Positions 9,389-16,871 of a stretch of DNA of 38,019 nucleotides are shown here, piece after piece. The notes under the pieces are model-generated. The model saw only the letters and a program-made list of their open reading frames with translations, ran no database searches and was not told the DNA's origin. Made by a program: the position numbers and the translations under genes. The DNA is taken from the NCBI GenBank assembly GCA_964435775.1, contig CAYTAP010000023.1, forward strand, positions 1-38,019. The letters run 5' to 3'. Positions within the stretch are counted from its first letter, which is position 1. Each line of letters starts with the position of its first letter. This DNA is from CAYTAP01 sp964435775 (GTDB lineage: Bacteria; Planctomycetota; Phycisphaerae; Tepidisphaerales; Tepidisphaeraceae).

Positions 9389-9475
9389 TCCCGTATCGGA
9401 TTTCCTGTCCAGCCGGCGGCGGTTCAAACCGCCCATCCGATGGGCAGATCCAATTCGGTCACGCCAGTTTTTCCC

Positions 9476-9508
9476 AAGGCCCGGAGGCTCGCCGTCTCCG
9501 GGCTTTTT
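9476..9508 (+). terminator. Rho-independent terminator after rpsD
   Basis: A 10-bp stem (core GCCCGGAG at 9479-9486 with CTCCGGGC at 9496-9503, extended inward by a G-T and a C-G pair) has a 5-nt loop and five Ts at 9504-9508. From here to 9713 I see no gene. The stretch ends in a TTGACA hexamer at 9665 that lacks a good -10 partner. Confidence 0.9.
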
Positions 9509-9713
9509 CGCATCCGCATTTTTTCAACAAAATCAATACCCATCTATCCCATTTCCCCCAATTTATTTTAAGCTGTAACGATAATGCGTCGATGTTGGAT
9601 TGGGTAAGATGGATAATCCAGCGGGAATGGTGCATCATTATGGGGCGTGCAGTTCAGACCCCTTTTGACAATTGGGGTAAATTCGGCAGTCCGGCAGTTC
9701 CTTAGAGGTGTTT

Positions 9714-10277
9714 ATGAAGACGGTATTTACGACAGGCGAGGCGGCCGAGGTGTGCAAGGTGTCCCAGCAGACGATCATCCGCTGCTTCGACAGCGGACGG
9801 CTGAAGGGCTTCCGCGTCCCCGGCAGTCGCTTCCGCCGTATTCCCCGCGAAGCGCTGCTCGCGTTCATGCGCGACAACAGCATCCCCGCCGACGCGCTTG
9901 ATTCCGGAAAGCAGAAGATTCTCGTCGTCGATGATGATCCCGAAATCGTCGAGCTGTTTGTGGATGTGCTCGAGCGTGACGGCCGATTTGAAGTGAAGAC
10001 CGCCGCCACCGGATATGACGCCGGCATGGTGACTCAGGAGTTCCAGCCCGACCTGATCATCCTCGATTACATGCTCCCCGATATCAACGGCAACGTCGTC
10101 TGCCAGACGATCCGACGCAACCCCAATTTCGAGCGCACGAAAATCATCATCGTCTCCGGCGTCGTCAACCAGGAGGAAATCAACGACCTGCTCAAGGCCG
10201 GCGCCGACGATTTTGTGAAAAAGCCGTTCAATATTGAGAAGCTCATTGAGCGGGTGGGAGAGTTGCTCACTGTTTAG
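9714..10277 (+). CDS. Response regulator with N-terminal excisionase/MerR-type HTH and C-terminal receiver
   Basis: 187 residues. Residues 3-52 (FTTGEAAEVCKVSQQTIIRC, then RLKGFRVPGSRFRRI) form a winged helix of the excisionase/MerR-like class. Residues 67-187 form a receiver with acidic D73-D75, predicted phospho-acceptor D118 (in IILDYMLP) and the conserved lysine in DDFVKKPF. The DNA-binding domain precedes the receiver, opposite to OmpR and NarL proteins. The start ATG 9714 has GAGGTG directly upstream; a GTG at 9708 overlaps that Shine-Dalgarno and is rejected. It is followed by an HDOD-histidine kinase and a REC-GAF protein on the same strand, so phosphorylation by that kinase is plausible but inferred. 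Confidence 0.88.
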   Translation: MKTVFTTGEAAEVCKVSQQTIIRCFDSGRLKGFRVPGSRFRRIPREALLAFMRDNSIPADALDSGKQKILVVDDDPEIVELFVDVLERDGRFEVKTAATGYDAGMVTQEFQPDLIILDYMLPDINGNVVCQTIRRNPNFERTKIIIVSGVVNQEEINDLLKAGADDFVKKPFNIEKLIERVGELLTV

Positions 10278-10293
10278 TGGGAAGAGAGAAGCC

Positions 10294-10396
10294 GTAGGGT
10301 CCGCCTCGCGGACCATTCTTTTCCTGGTCATCCGCTTCTCGCGCAATGGCCCGCAGGGCGGACCATACAAAAAATGGTCCGCGGGGCGGACCCTAC
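10294..10396. repeat. REP-like inverted repeat, GGTCCGC family
   Basis: GTAGGGTCCGCCTCGCGGAC (10294 onward, arm to 10316) is matched by its reverse complement with one mismatch at 10374-10396. Each arm is also a small hairpin GGTCCGC/GCGGACC. A diverged third copy lies between them at 10346-10367. The right arm ends 31 nt before the next start codon. The same family recurs at 24575 and 29810. Confidence 0.85.
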
Positions 10397-10427
10397 AAGA
10401 ACCGCCTTCTGCCTACTATTCTCCCCC

Positions 10428-12752
10428 ATGTCCGATCCGACGACCAACCGCTTGTCTCTCATCCTCCAGCAACTCGACGAGTTGCCGACGTTGCCTGTTG
10501 TCATGGTGCGACTGTTGGAGGTGACGGCCGACCAGGGGTCGTCGGCGACGGATGTCGCCGATCTTCTTTCAAGCGATCCGGCGCTCAGCAGTCGTGTTTT
10601 GCAAATGGTTCGTCGCGCCGACTCCGGCGTGCGGGGAGAAGTCGCCAGCGTGGCGCGGGCGGTTGTCTTGCTGGGGTTTGAGGCGGTGCGGAATGCGGCG
10701 CTGGCAGTTTCCGTCTTTCAGACCTTCGCGGGAGACAAGCAGCCGGCGGGGCATTTTGATCGTCAGGAGTTCTGGAAGCATTCCATCGCCGTCGCCGCCG
10801 CCGCCGAATTGCTTGCCAAAGCGACCAAAGAAGATCCAGCGACCGTTGCCAAGCTCCCGGTGGTTGACTTGGATGAGGCGTTTGTCGCGGGGTTGTTGCA
10901 TGACCTTGGGAAAGTCGCGCTGGATGCGGTGCTGCCCAAGAGCTTTGATCGCGTCGTCGAGGCGGCGGTGCTTCTTCGCGGGGACATCGCCGATCTTGAA
11001 CACAGCATCATCGGCATGAATCACATGGTCGTCGGCAAGCGGCTGGCCGAGCAGTGGAAGCTCCCCGCGGCCGTTCGTGAAGTGATGTGGCTTCATGGGC
11101 AGAATCCGCGTTCATTGCCCGGCGCGGGCGCTGCATTCGGTTCGACCGCCGGCGCGCCGTTGGCGCACGCGCGACTGGTCAACCTCGTCACCCTCGCTGA
11201 CGTGCTCGTCCGCGAACAACACATTGGCTTCAGCGGCAACTTCACCTATCCCGTTTCACGACAGGCGCTTCTCGACGCCGCCGGTGTGAGCGTTGATCAA
11301 CTCGAGCGCGTGCGCAGGGACTTGATGAAGGAAGTCGAGCGGCGCGCCCTGCTATTGGGCTTGGGCGATGCCGCGACGGACGAGCTTTATCAGCAGGCAT
11401 TGACCAGCGCCAACAAGGAACTCGGGCGCGTCACCACGCAGTTGAGCGCGAAGAATCGCCGCCTGGGCGTGCGCGCCAAATACTTCGACGCGATCAGCAA
11501 TTTTCAAGGCGAGCTTCGACCGGATGCCAATCCCCCGGCCGTGCTGCAGGCCATCGGTCAAACCGCGCTGGGCATCCTGGATGTGCAATGCGTCGGTGTC
11601 TTTTCGCTGCCGCCCGGCCGATCATATGCCGAGGTCATCGTCTGGAATCAATCAAGCGGAAACATCGAACAATCCCTGATCGAAGACTCGATTCGCCCCG
11701 CGTCATCGGGCATCGGCGAAGGACCGGTGCTTGCCGCGCAGGAGGAATTGGAATGGCTCTTGAACATCATCTCGCCGCGTCTGCCGCACACGCGTCGATA
11801 TTGGGTGTCCCTTCAAGCCGATGGCGCGTGCGTCGGGGGGGTCGTCTGGGGCGCGCCGACGGGGGAGGGGGAGCGCCTTTCGCCACAGGTTCAGGAACTG
11901 AACGCCGTGGCGCATGGGTGGAGTCTGAGCCTTCGCACGAGCCAGATCAGGCAGGAGGCGTCCGAGTTGGCCGAGCAATTGGCGGAAACAAACCGTCGCC
12001 TGCAAAGCGCGCAGGACAAAATCGCGCGAAGCACCGCGATGATCAGCGTCGGCGAAATGGCCGCCGGCGCCGCGCACGAGATGAACAATCCGCTGGCGAT
12101 CATCAGCGGTCGATCACAACTGCTGGCGTCGCAATTATCCGACGCGAAGCTGAAACACGCCGCCGAGCAGATTTTCGCCCAGTCGCATCGCCTCAGCGAA
12201 ATCATCACGGAAATGATGGATTTCGCCAAGCCGCAGGCGCCGACGGTGGCAGTGGCCGACGTTGCGCAATTGATCGAGCGCGCCCTTCACGAGGCGAAGA
12301 TGCAAACGGAAGTGGCCGATAGGACGATAGAGATAACGATGGGCGAGCTTCCGCCGGTGCGCGTCGATGCGATGCAGGTGACTGCCTCGCTCAAGGAAGT
12401 GATTGAAAACGCCATCCACGCCACGGACCAGAAGAGCGGGCATGTGCAGATTCATGCCGCGTACGAATCGAGCGGCGGGCGGGTGGTGATTGAAGTGTCC
12501 GATAACGGCTGTGGCATGGAGGAGGAGGCGGTGAAAAAGGCGTTCGACCCCTTTTTCAGCCATCTTCCGGCCGGGCGGCGTCGGGGAATGGGGCTCGCCA
12601 AGGCGTCTCGATGGATCGAGGCGGCCGGTGGTTCGATGCGGCTGGAAAGCCGCCCCGGCCAGGGTGCCCGACTCACCATCGTCCTGCCCGGACTTGTGGC
12701 GGCGGAACAGAGTGGCGAAGCGTCCCTTGAGCAGCGCAAGACGGCAACCTAA
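10428..12752 (+). CDS. HDOD-domain sensor histidine kinase
   Basis: 774 residues. Residues about 5-205 form an HDOD domain (LILQQLDELPTLPVV, then VADLLSSDPALSSRVLQMV and GLLHDLGKVALD). Residues about 320-500 look like a divergent GAF-type sensor region. A coiled coil (about 510-540) leads to the dimerisation helix GEMAAGAAHEMNNPLAIISG with predicted phosphorylated His550. The ATPase domain has N-box ENAIHATD, G1 DNGCGM and G2 GRRRGMGLA. No membrane segment is visible, so it is a soluble kinase. The ATG at 10428 begins the conserved HDOD helix but has no purine-rich Shine-Dalgarno; the 18-codon extension to 10374 crosses a repeat arm and is rejected. It lies between two receiver proteins that are its likely partners. 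HDOD domains act in c-di-GMP, motility and stress signalling. Confidence 0.9.
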   Translation: MSDPTTNRLSLILQQLDELPTLPVVMVRLLEVTADQGSSATDVADLLSSDPALSSRVLQMVRRADSGVRGEVASVARAVVLLGFEAVRNAALAVSVFQTFAGDKQPAGHFDRQEFWKHSIAVAAAAELLAKATKEDPATVAKLPVVDLDEAFVAGLLHDLGKVALDAVLPKSFDRVVEAAVLLRGDIADLEHSIIGMNHMVVGKRLAEQWKLPAAVREVMWLHGQNPRSLPGAGAAFGSTAGAPLAHARLVNLVTLADVLVREQHIGFSGNFTYPVSRQALLDAAGVSVDQLERVRRDLMKEVERRALLLGLGDAATDELYQQALTSANKELGRVTTQLSAKNRRLGVRAKYFDAISNFQGELRPDANPPAVLQAIGQTALGILDVQCVGVFSLPPGRSYAEVIVWNQSSGNIEQSLIEDSIRPASSGIGEGPVLAAQEELEWLLNIISPRLPHTRRYWVSLQADGACVGGVVWGAPTGEGERLSPQVQELNAVAHGWSLSLRTSQIRQEASELAEQLAETNRRLQSAQDKIARSTAMISVGEMAAGAAHEMNNPLAIISGRSQLLASQLSDAKLKHAAEQIFAQSHRLSEIITEMMDFAKPQAPTVAVADVAQLIERALHEAKMQTEVADRTIEITMGELPPVRVDAMQVTASLKEVIENAIHATDQKSGHVQIHAAYESSGGRVVIEVSDNGCGMEEEAVKKAFDPFFSHLPAGRRRGMGLAKASRWIEAAGGSMRLESRPGQGARLTIVLPGLVAAEQSGEASLEQRKTAT

Positions 12753-12754
12753 GG

Positions 12755-12860
12755 GATTTACGATTTTTGATTTGTGATTTTTGATTGTCGGAAATGTCGA
12801 TGAGTGTCGCTCGACGCACCGCGTGACATCGAACACTCGAAAATCAAAAATCGAAAATCC
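12755..12860. repeat. Inverted pair of 7-nt arrays (GATTTTT type)
   Basis: Five units in phase at 12755-12789 (GATTTAC, GATTTTT, GATTTGT, GATTTTT, GATTGTC) face a complementary array at 12833-12860 (GATTTTC/T read on the minus strand), 43 nt apart. They fill the gap between the kinase and REC-GAF genes and could form a long AT-rich hairpin in the transcript. Confidence 0.85.
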
Positions 12861-12874
12861 AAAGACGAGGATTT

Positions 12875-14023
12875 ATGTCTCCCAACCCGACCCTTCCCTC
12901 CGCGCCGCTCACGCTTCAGCCGCGTGTGCTGGTCGTTGATGATGAGCCGACGCTTGTTGAATTGATCAACGACGTCATCTCCCGCACCGACAATTGCCGC
13001 GTCGTGCGGGCCGGGTCCATCGGGGAGGCCCGCCGCTTTCTACAGAGCCAGGCGTTCGAACTGCTTGTCGCCGATGTCAATCTTCCCGATGGCGACGGGA
13101 TGTCGCTGCTCCCGATGCTCCATAAGAAGCATCCGGCGGCCAGCGCGATCATCATCACCGGTTCGCCGAGCGTCGATGGCGCGATCAGCGCCCTGCGACA
13201 GGGCGCGCTCGACTTTATTCCCAAGCCATTTTCCGCCGAGCAGATCGCCGATCGCGTCCGCGGCGCCCTGTCGCGCCAGGCCGCCAGCGCCAAGGCGGAT
13301 CGCCGCCTCACCCGCCTGCGCGAGGCCGTCCGGCGTCTCAACGGCGCCCGCAAGATCGTCAGCAAAAAGGTGGACCTCCTGTGCAACGACCTGATCAGCG
13401 CCTATGGCGATCTCGCCAAACAGCTCGACAGCGTCCGCACCCAGGAGGGGTATCGCCAGTACGTCTCCAAAGCCAAAGACCTCGAGCAACTGCTTTGTCA
13501 TTCGATGGATTGGATGCTGCGGCAGATGGGGTATGCCAACGTCGCGGTCTGGCTGTCGAGTCAGGAAAATGATTTCCAACTCGGCGCCTACATGAAGTAC
13601 ACGATCACCGGCGAGCCTGATCTGACCGACGCGATGCGGCGGGGAATCGTCGCGCATGCCCTTGGCCATACCGTGCTTCATCTGACCGGCGACCAGGTGC
13701 AGGACACCCTCACCCCGCAGGAGCTTGATTACCTGGCCGACCAAAGCATCCTGTCGGCCAACTGCACCTACCTCGGCGAATCCCTGGCGGTCGTCGTTCT
13801 CTTCCGAGATGCCAGGGAGCCGTTCACCGACGACGATGAGGAGATGCTCAGGCAGATCAGCCCCCTGTTCGCGCTGGCGCTGGCCGAGACGGTGCGCAAC
13901 GCCCATGCGCAAGCCGACGATGACAATCCATTTTATGACGGCGACGGCGGCACGGACTCGCGTTCCGATTCCAAGCACGACAGCGCCGATTGGTGGAAGC
14001 GCGGCGAGGACCCGCCGTTCTGA
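12875..14023 (+). CDS. Receiver-GAF response regulator
   Basis: 382 residues. The receiver (about 17-130) has acidic D22-D23, predicted phospho-acceptor D67 in VADVNLPDGDG, and the conserved lysine in DFIPKPF. An alpha-helical, probably coiled-coil linker (about 140-190) leads to a GAF-like domain (about 200-345, WMLRQMGYANVAVWLSS through ISPLFALALAETV). An acidic, low-complexity tail ends WWKRGEDPPF. There is no DNA-binding or enzymatic output domain, so output is probably by protein contact or by the GAF domain binding a small ligand. ATG 12875 has GAGGA 6 nt upstream. It lies about 120 nt after the HDOD kinase, separated from it only by repeats, and probably belongs to the same signalling system. 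Confidence 0.85.
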   Translation: MSPNPTLPSAPLTLQPRVLVVDDEPTLVELINDVISRTDNCRVVRAGSIGEARRFLQSQAFELLVADVNLPDGDGMSLLPMLHKKHPAASAIIITGSPSVDGAISALRQGALDFIPKPFSAEQIADRVRGALSRQAASAKADRRLTRLREAVRRLNGARKIVSKKVDLLCNDLISAYGDLAKQLDSVRTQEGYRQYVSKAKDLEQLLCHSMDWMLRQMGYANVAVWLSSQENDFQLGAYMKYTITGEPDLTDAMRRGIVAHALGHTVLHLTGDQVQDTLTPQELDYLADQSILSANCTYLGESLAVVVLFRDAREPFTDDDEEMLRQISPLFALALAETVRNAHAQADDDNPFYDGDGGTDSRSDSKHDSADWWKRGEDPPF

Positions 14024-14107
14024 GGGAGGAAGTGGGAAGTGGGAAGTGGGAAGTGGCAAGTGGGACATGGAAATGCGGAACGATGAATGTGGAATGCGGA
14101 ATGTTTT
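14024..14107 (+). repeat. 7-nt tandem array, 11-12 units (AGTGGGA passing into ATGCGGA)
   Basis: Starting directly after the REC-GAF stop codon, units stay in strict 7-nt phase from 14031: AGTGGGA three times, AGTGGCA, AGTGGGA, CATGGAA, ATGCGGA, ACGATGA, ATGTGGA, ATGCGGA, ATGTTTT. Two different heptamer families are therefore fused without loss of phase. This is the longest array in the window. Confidence 0.9.
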
Positions 14108-14151
14108 TGCGCCCGCCGCTAACGACAAATGCCCTGCGATCTTGGGCAACT

Positions 14152-14241
14152 GACCACTGACCACGGACAACCGACAACCGACAAAGCCCAACTCTCCCTC
14201 CCATCTTCACTTCTCACCTCCCACTTGCCACTTGCAACTAC
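14152..14241 (+). repeat. Two further 7-nt arrays (GACAACC type, then inverted TCACTTC/CCACTTG type)
   Basis: 14152-14186 holds five units GACCACT, GACCACG, GACAACC, GACAACC, GACAAAG. 14207-14241 holds TCACTTC, TCACCTC, CCACTTG, CCACTTG, CAACTAC, the complement of the AGTGGGA array at 14031. The inverted pair 14031/14207 encloses about 140 nt and lies immediately before the 6S RNA promoter. Confidence 0.87.
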
Positions 14242-14250
14242 GATTGCTCA

Positions 14251-14279
14251 TTGCCCAACGTCCCGATCGCCGATATATT
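14251..14279 (+). promoter_or_regulatory. Sigma-70 promoter of the 6S RNA
   Basis: TTGCCC at 14251-14256 and TATATT at 14274-14279 are separated by 17 nt and predict a start near 14286, a few bases before the 5' strand of the RNA's closing stem at 14290. Confidence 0.65.
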
Positions 14280-14285
14280 CAAGCA

Positions 14286-14458
14286 GTACGGTTTATCTGT
14301 GGTGTTCGAGATTTGAGAGTCACTATTTGGTTAAACCTATAATCAACCCTTGGGGATCGCCGCTGCCTCCGAGCATGCCCGCGACACCAGGCCTTGAGTA
14401 CGCAGGCCGGGTTCAAGACGGGAAGTGATGGATGGCGGAAAGACGGGAGAGACCTCCC
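14286..14458 (+). ncRNA. ssrS: Probable 6S RNA
   Basis: 6S RNA binds the housekeeping RNA polymerase by imitating an open promoter. The predicted fold is a rod. The closing stem pairs GGTTTATCTGT (14290-14300) with ACGGGAGAGACC (14443-14454) with one mismatch and one bulge. An inner stem pairs GTCACT (14319-14324) with AGTGAT (14424-14429). A distal hairpin is built on CTTGA (14393-14397) and TCAAG (14413-14417), with large internal loops between. Family-like words are present: GGTGTTCGAGA near the 5' end, CCGAGCATGC in the middle, CCTTGA...GGTTCAAG distally and GATGGCGG near the 3' end, in the same order as in the E. coli RNA. About 170 nt is close to the usual size. The ends are estimates from the promoter and the stem. 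From here to 14707 I see no gene; a weak CGGC/GCCG hairpin with a T-rich tail near 14528-14546 may end the transcript. Confidence 0.72.
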
Positions 14459-14707
14459 GATCGGCTTTCACCCACCTTGTTCACAGGGTTTGATCAAACG
14501 ACTCTCACACGACGCCGGCGGATAAGCCGTTCTTTTATTGGCCTGTCATCGTTCATCGATATCCCGTCGGCGCTCATTTGACGCGCCGCCGCTCCCCGAT
14601 TTTTCTTCCTTTCCTTTGAAATTCATGCCATAAAGCAACGGTGTCATCGAACCGATGAATTGAGGGGTGGCGCGCCGCCGCGCCCCATCGACGATCGGGA
14701 GCCAGTG

Positions 14708-15514
14708 ATGAGCCTGCATGCCGCGCCTTACTGGGATGAAATTGCCGCGCAGTGGAATCAGTCCCGCCTGCACCAGTTGTGGCGTTGTCACAGCGACGCG
14801 GTCAACTCCCGCCTGCTCAACGAGTGGCTGCCCGTCCATCGCGTCCAGCGCCTGCTCAAAACCGATCTGTTCGACGAGGCGTGCAGCGAAGGCTTGTTCC
14901 CTTTGCTCAAGGATCATGCCGACACCGTGTATGGCATCGACATGTCCCTCTGCGCCGTGCCGGCCGCCCGACCGCACTACCCGCGCCTGGCCAGTGCCGC
15001 ATCCGATGTGCGCATCCTTCCCTTTTGCGATGGCGCATTCGACACGATCGTCTCCAACTCCACACTCGATCACTTTGACGAGTTGTTCCAGATCGAAGTG
15101 GCGCTGCGCGAATTGTCCCGCGTGCTGCGGCCAGGGGGCGAACTGATCCTCACGCTCGACAACTTCGCCAATCCGCTCATCGCGCTGCGCAACGTGAGCC
15201 CCTTCAAGCTGCTCCAATGGCTCGGCCTGACACCATACTACGTCGGCGCGACGTGCGCCATGCCGCGTCTGAAATCCTTTGTCGAGCGGGCCGGGCTCGA
15301 AGTGACCGACAGCAGGACCATCCTGCACTGCCCGCGCGTGCTGTGCGTCGCCGTCGCCAAGTGGTTTGAGCATCACGGCTCGGCCCGCGGTCAATCCCGA
15401 TACCTCTCGGCGATGATGGGCTTTGAACGCCTCGCCGCCTGGCCGACGCGCCATCTCACCGGGCATTTCATCGCCATCAAGGCGACCAAGCCCCAAAAGG
15501 GCCGCCGCCCATGA
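14708..15514 (+). CDS. Class I SAM-dependent methyltransferase (divergent motif I)
   Basis: 268 residues with the order of a Rossmann methyltransferase: TDLFDEACSEGLFPLLKDHA in the place of motif I, VYGIDMS (motif II acidic residue), DVRILPFCDGAFDTIVSNST (motif IV region), then RELSRVLRPGGELILTLDN, which is the hallmark motif VI strand. The usual glycine-rich E/DxGxGxG loop is replaced by DEACSEG, so cofactor binding may be atypical. Start ATG 14708 has GGGAG 7 nt upstream. Its stop overlaps the start of the next gene in ATGA, so the two are translationally coupled. The substrate is unknown; the acyltransferase and formyltransferase downstream point to modification of a sugar or lipid. Confidence 0.82.
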   Translation: MSLHAAPYWDEIAAQWNQSRLHQLWRCHSDAVNSRLLNEWLPVHRVQRLLKTDLFDEACSEGLFPLLKDHADTVYGIDMSLCAVPAARPHYPRLASAASDVRILPFCDGAFDTIVSNSTLDHFDELFQIEVALRELSRVLRPGGELILTLDNFANPLIALRNVSPFKLLQWLGLTPYYVGATCAMPRLKSFVERAGLEVTDSRTILHCPRVLCVAVAKWFEHHGSARGQSRYLSAMMGFERLAAWPTRHLTGHFIAIKATKPQKGRRP

Positions 15515-16692
15515 ATGAATCCGCCATCCATCCCACGATCCCAAGTCGATTCGACCGTCTCTTTTGGGGACTCTACGAAGCAGCGCCGCAGCCGGCGCTC
15601 GATCTGGTCGGATCGACCTTCCGCTATGCCTTGCCGGCGATGCGCCTTCGCGTGCCGATCACGATCTATCGCGGCGCGTCGCGCGCCAACGCCGCGCCGG
15701 CCACCCTGATCACCGCCGGAACCAACCCCTGGCTCGCGGACCTCCGCCATCGCTTCTTCCAAGGCCAGTCCGATGCCCAACAGGCCGGTCATTATCCGGT
15801 CTGGGCGCTGCCGGAGATTTTACAACGATACGAATCCACCGCTGACCTGATCGTCGCGCGCGTCGATCGATTCACCTCGCGCGTCATCTTCCCCGCCGAA
15901 TACCTGCCCATCCCCGAATGGATCGATGGCTTCATCGAACTGCCCGATGATCCGCAAGTCCTATTTCGCAACAACAGCGTGCGCGATGATGTGCGGCGAA
16001 TCCGAAAAGGCACCGCCACATGCCGCGTTTCACGCGATGAGGCCGATTTCGACCGATTTTATCATGAGTTTCACGTCCCCTTCGTCAGCCGTCGGCATGG
16101 GGAACTCGTTCATGTCCGCAACATCCAGCGCCTTCGCCGGATGTTCCGTCGCGGAGGTTTGCTCTGGATCGAACGCGATGGCCGACGGCTCGCCGGATTG
16201 CTCTTTGAGCTGCGCCGCGGGAGCTTTCGCATGGTGGTCGCGGGGATGGATCACGACGACGCCCAACTGATGCACGACCGCATCCCGTCGGCCATGTACT
16301 ATCACGGCATCCTGCTGGCGCATCAGTTGAAGTGCCGGCGCGTCGATCTCGGCGGCATCCGCCCGCTGCTCAACGACGGCGTGCTTCTGTTCAAGCGCAA
16401 GTGGAGCGCCCATCTCATGGACAAGCGCGACATTTATCATGACTACATGCTGCGGATGGATACCGACAGCCCCGCTGTCCGGTCGTTTCTGCGCCACTCC
16501 CCTCTGATCTATCAGGACCGCCCCGGCCTGTCCGCGATTGCCGCCATGCCCCTCGCGCCGCGCACCGACACGATACCCCTCGGTTATCCGATCATCCCCG
16601 GCCTGCGCAAGCTGACCGCGCTCGGCGCCGCCGACGCCCCAAACGCCAATTGGAGTGGCCTGCCGGATGGGACCGAGCTCATTTGCCGATAA
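15511..16692 (+). CDS. FemAB/BioF2-like GNAT acyltransferase
   Basis: 393 residues. The central part (about 150-330) resembles the GNAT-like fold of FemAB and BioF2-type proteins: LFRNNSVRDDVRRIRKG, then DFDRFYHEFHVPFVSRRHG, LLWIERDGRRLAGLLFELRR, AMYYHGILLAHQLKCRRVDL and GVLLFKRKWSAHLMDK. Such enzymes transfer aminoacyl or acyl groups onto peptidoglycan precursors, sugars or exopolysaccharide. No signal peptide or membrane segment is seen. ATG 15511 overlaps the methyltransferase stop by 4 nt. Together with the formyltransferase it suggests a small cell-surface modification unit, but this is inference; the substrate cannot be read from the sequence. Confidence 0.72.
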   Translation: MNESAIHPTIPSRFDRLFWGLYEAAPQPALDLVGSTFRYALPAMRLRVPITIYRGASRANAAPATLITAGTNPWLADLRHRFFQGQSDAQQAGHYPVWALPEILQRYESTADLIVARVDRFTSRVIFPAEYLPIPEWIDGFIELPDDPQVLFRNNSVRDDVRRIRKGTATCRVSRDEADFDRFYHEFHVPFVSRRHGELVHVRNIQRLRRMFRRGGLLWIERDGRRLAGLLFELRRGSFRMVVAGMDHDDAQLMHDRIPSAMYYHGILLAHQLKCRRVDLGGIRPLLNDGVLLFKRKWSAHLMDKRDIYHDYMLRMDTDSPAVRSFLRHSPLIYQDRPGLSAIAAMPLAPRTDTIPLGYPIIPGLRKLTALGAADAPNANWSGLPDGTELICR

Positions 16693-16756
16693 GTTACCGA
16701 AACGAGCATCCCCACCACTCGCGGAGTAGTCAATTATTGTGGCCGATCAGCATGGA

Positions 16757-16808
16757 TGGAGGGCGTCGCCCCAGCGACGCCGCGGCGTTGCGGGAGCAAC
16801 GCCCTCCA
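16757..16808. repeat. REP-like double hairpin, GGCGTYGC family
   Basis: Two adjacent hairpins, GGCGTCGC-CCCA-GCGACGCC and GGCGTTGC-GGGA-GCAACGCC, are enclosed by the outer inverted repeat TGGAGGGCGTCGC (16757-16769) and GCAACGCCCTCCA (16796-16808), giving a cloverleaf-like palindrome. It lies in the 180-nt gap before the formyltransferase. It differs in sequence from the GGTCCGC family. Confidence 0.85.
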
Positions 16809-16871
16809 ATTTCCGCCGGTAACGCGTGCGAGGCCACAAATATCGGCTACTTCCCTCAATCGACGGATGCG

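Noticed and set aside
9708..9713. GTG start two codons before the HTH-REC gene
   Set aside because: The GTG is part of the GAGGTG Shine-Dalgarno of ATG 9714.
14024..14241. CRISPR array
   Set aside because: Units are 7 nt with no spacers of constant length and no cas genes nearby.
14404..14425. tRNA T-arm-like GGTTCAAG
   Set aside because: The flanking bases pair for only 3 bp and no acceptor, D or anticodon arm is present; the sequence fits the distal hairpin of 6S RNA.
14546..15544. 332-codon open frame on the minus strand
   Set aside because: Shadow of the methyltransferase gene, whose plus-strand frame has clear motifs and coupling to the next gene.
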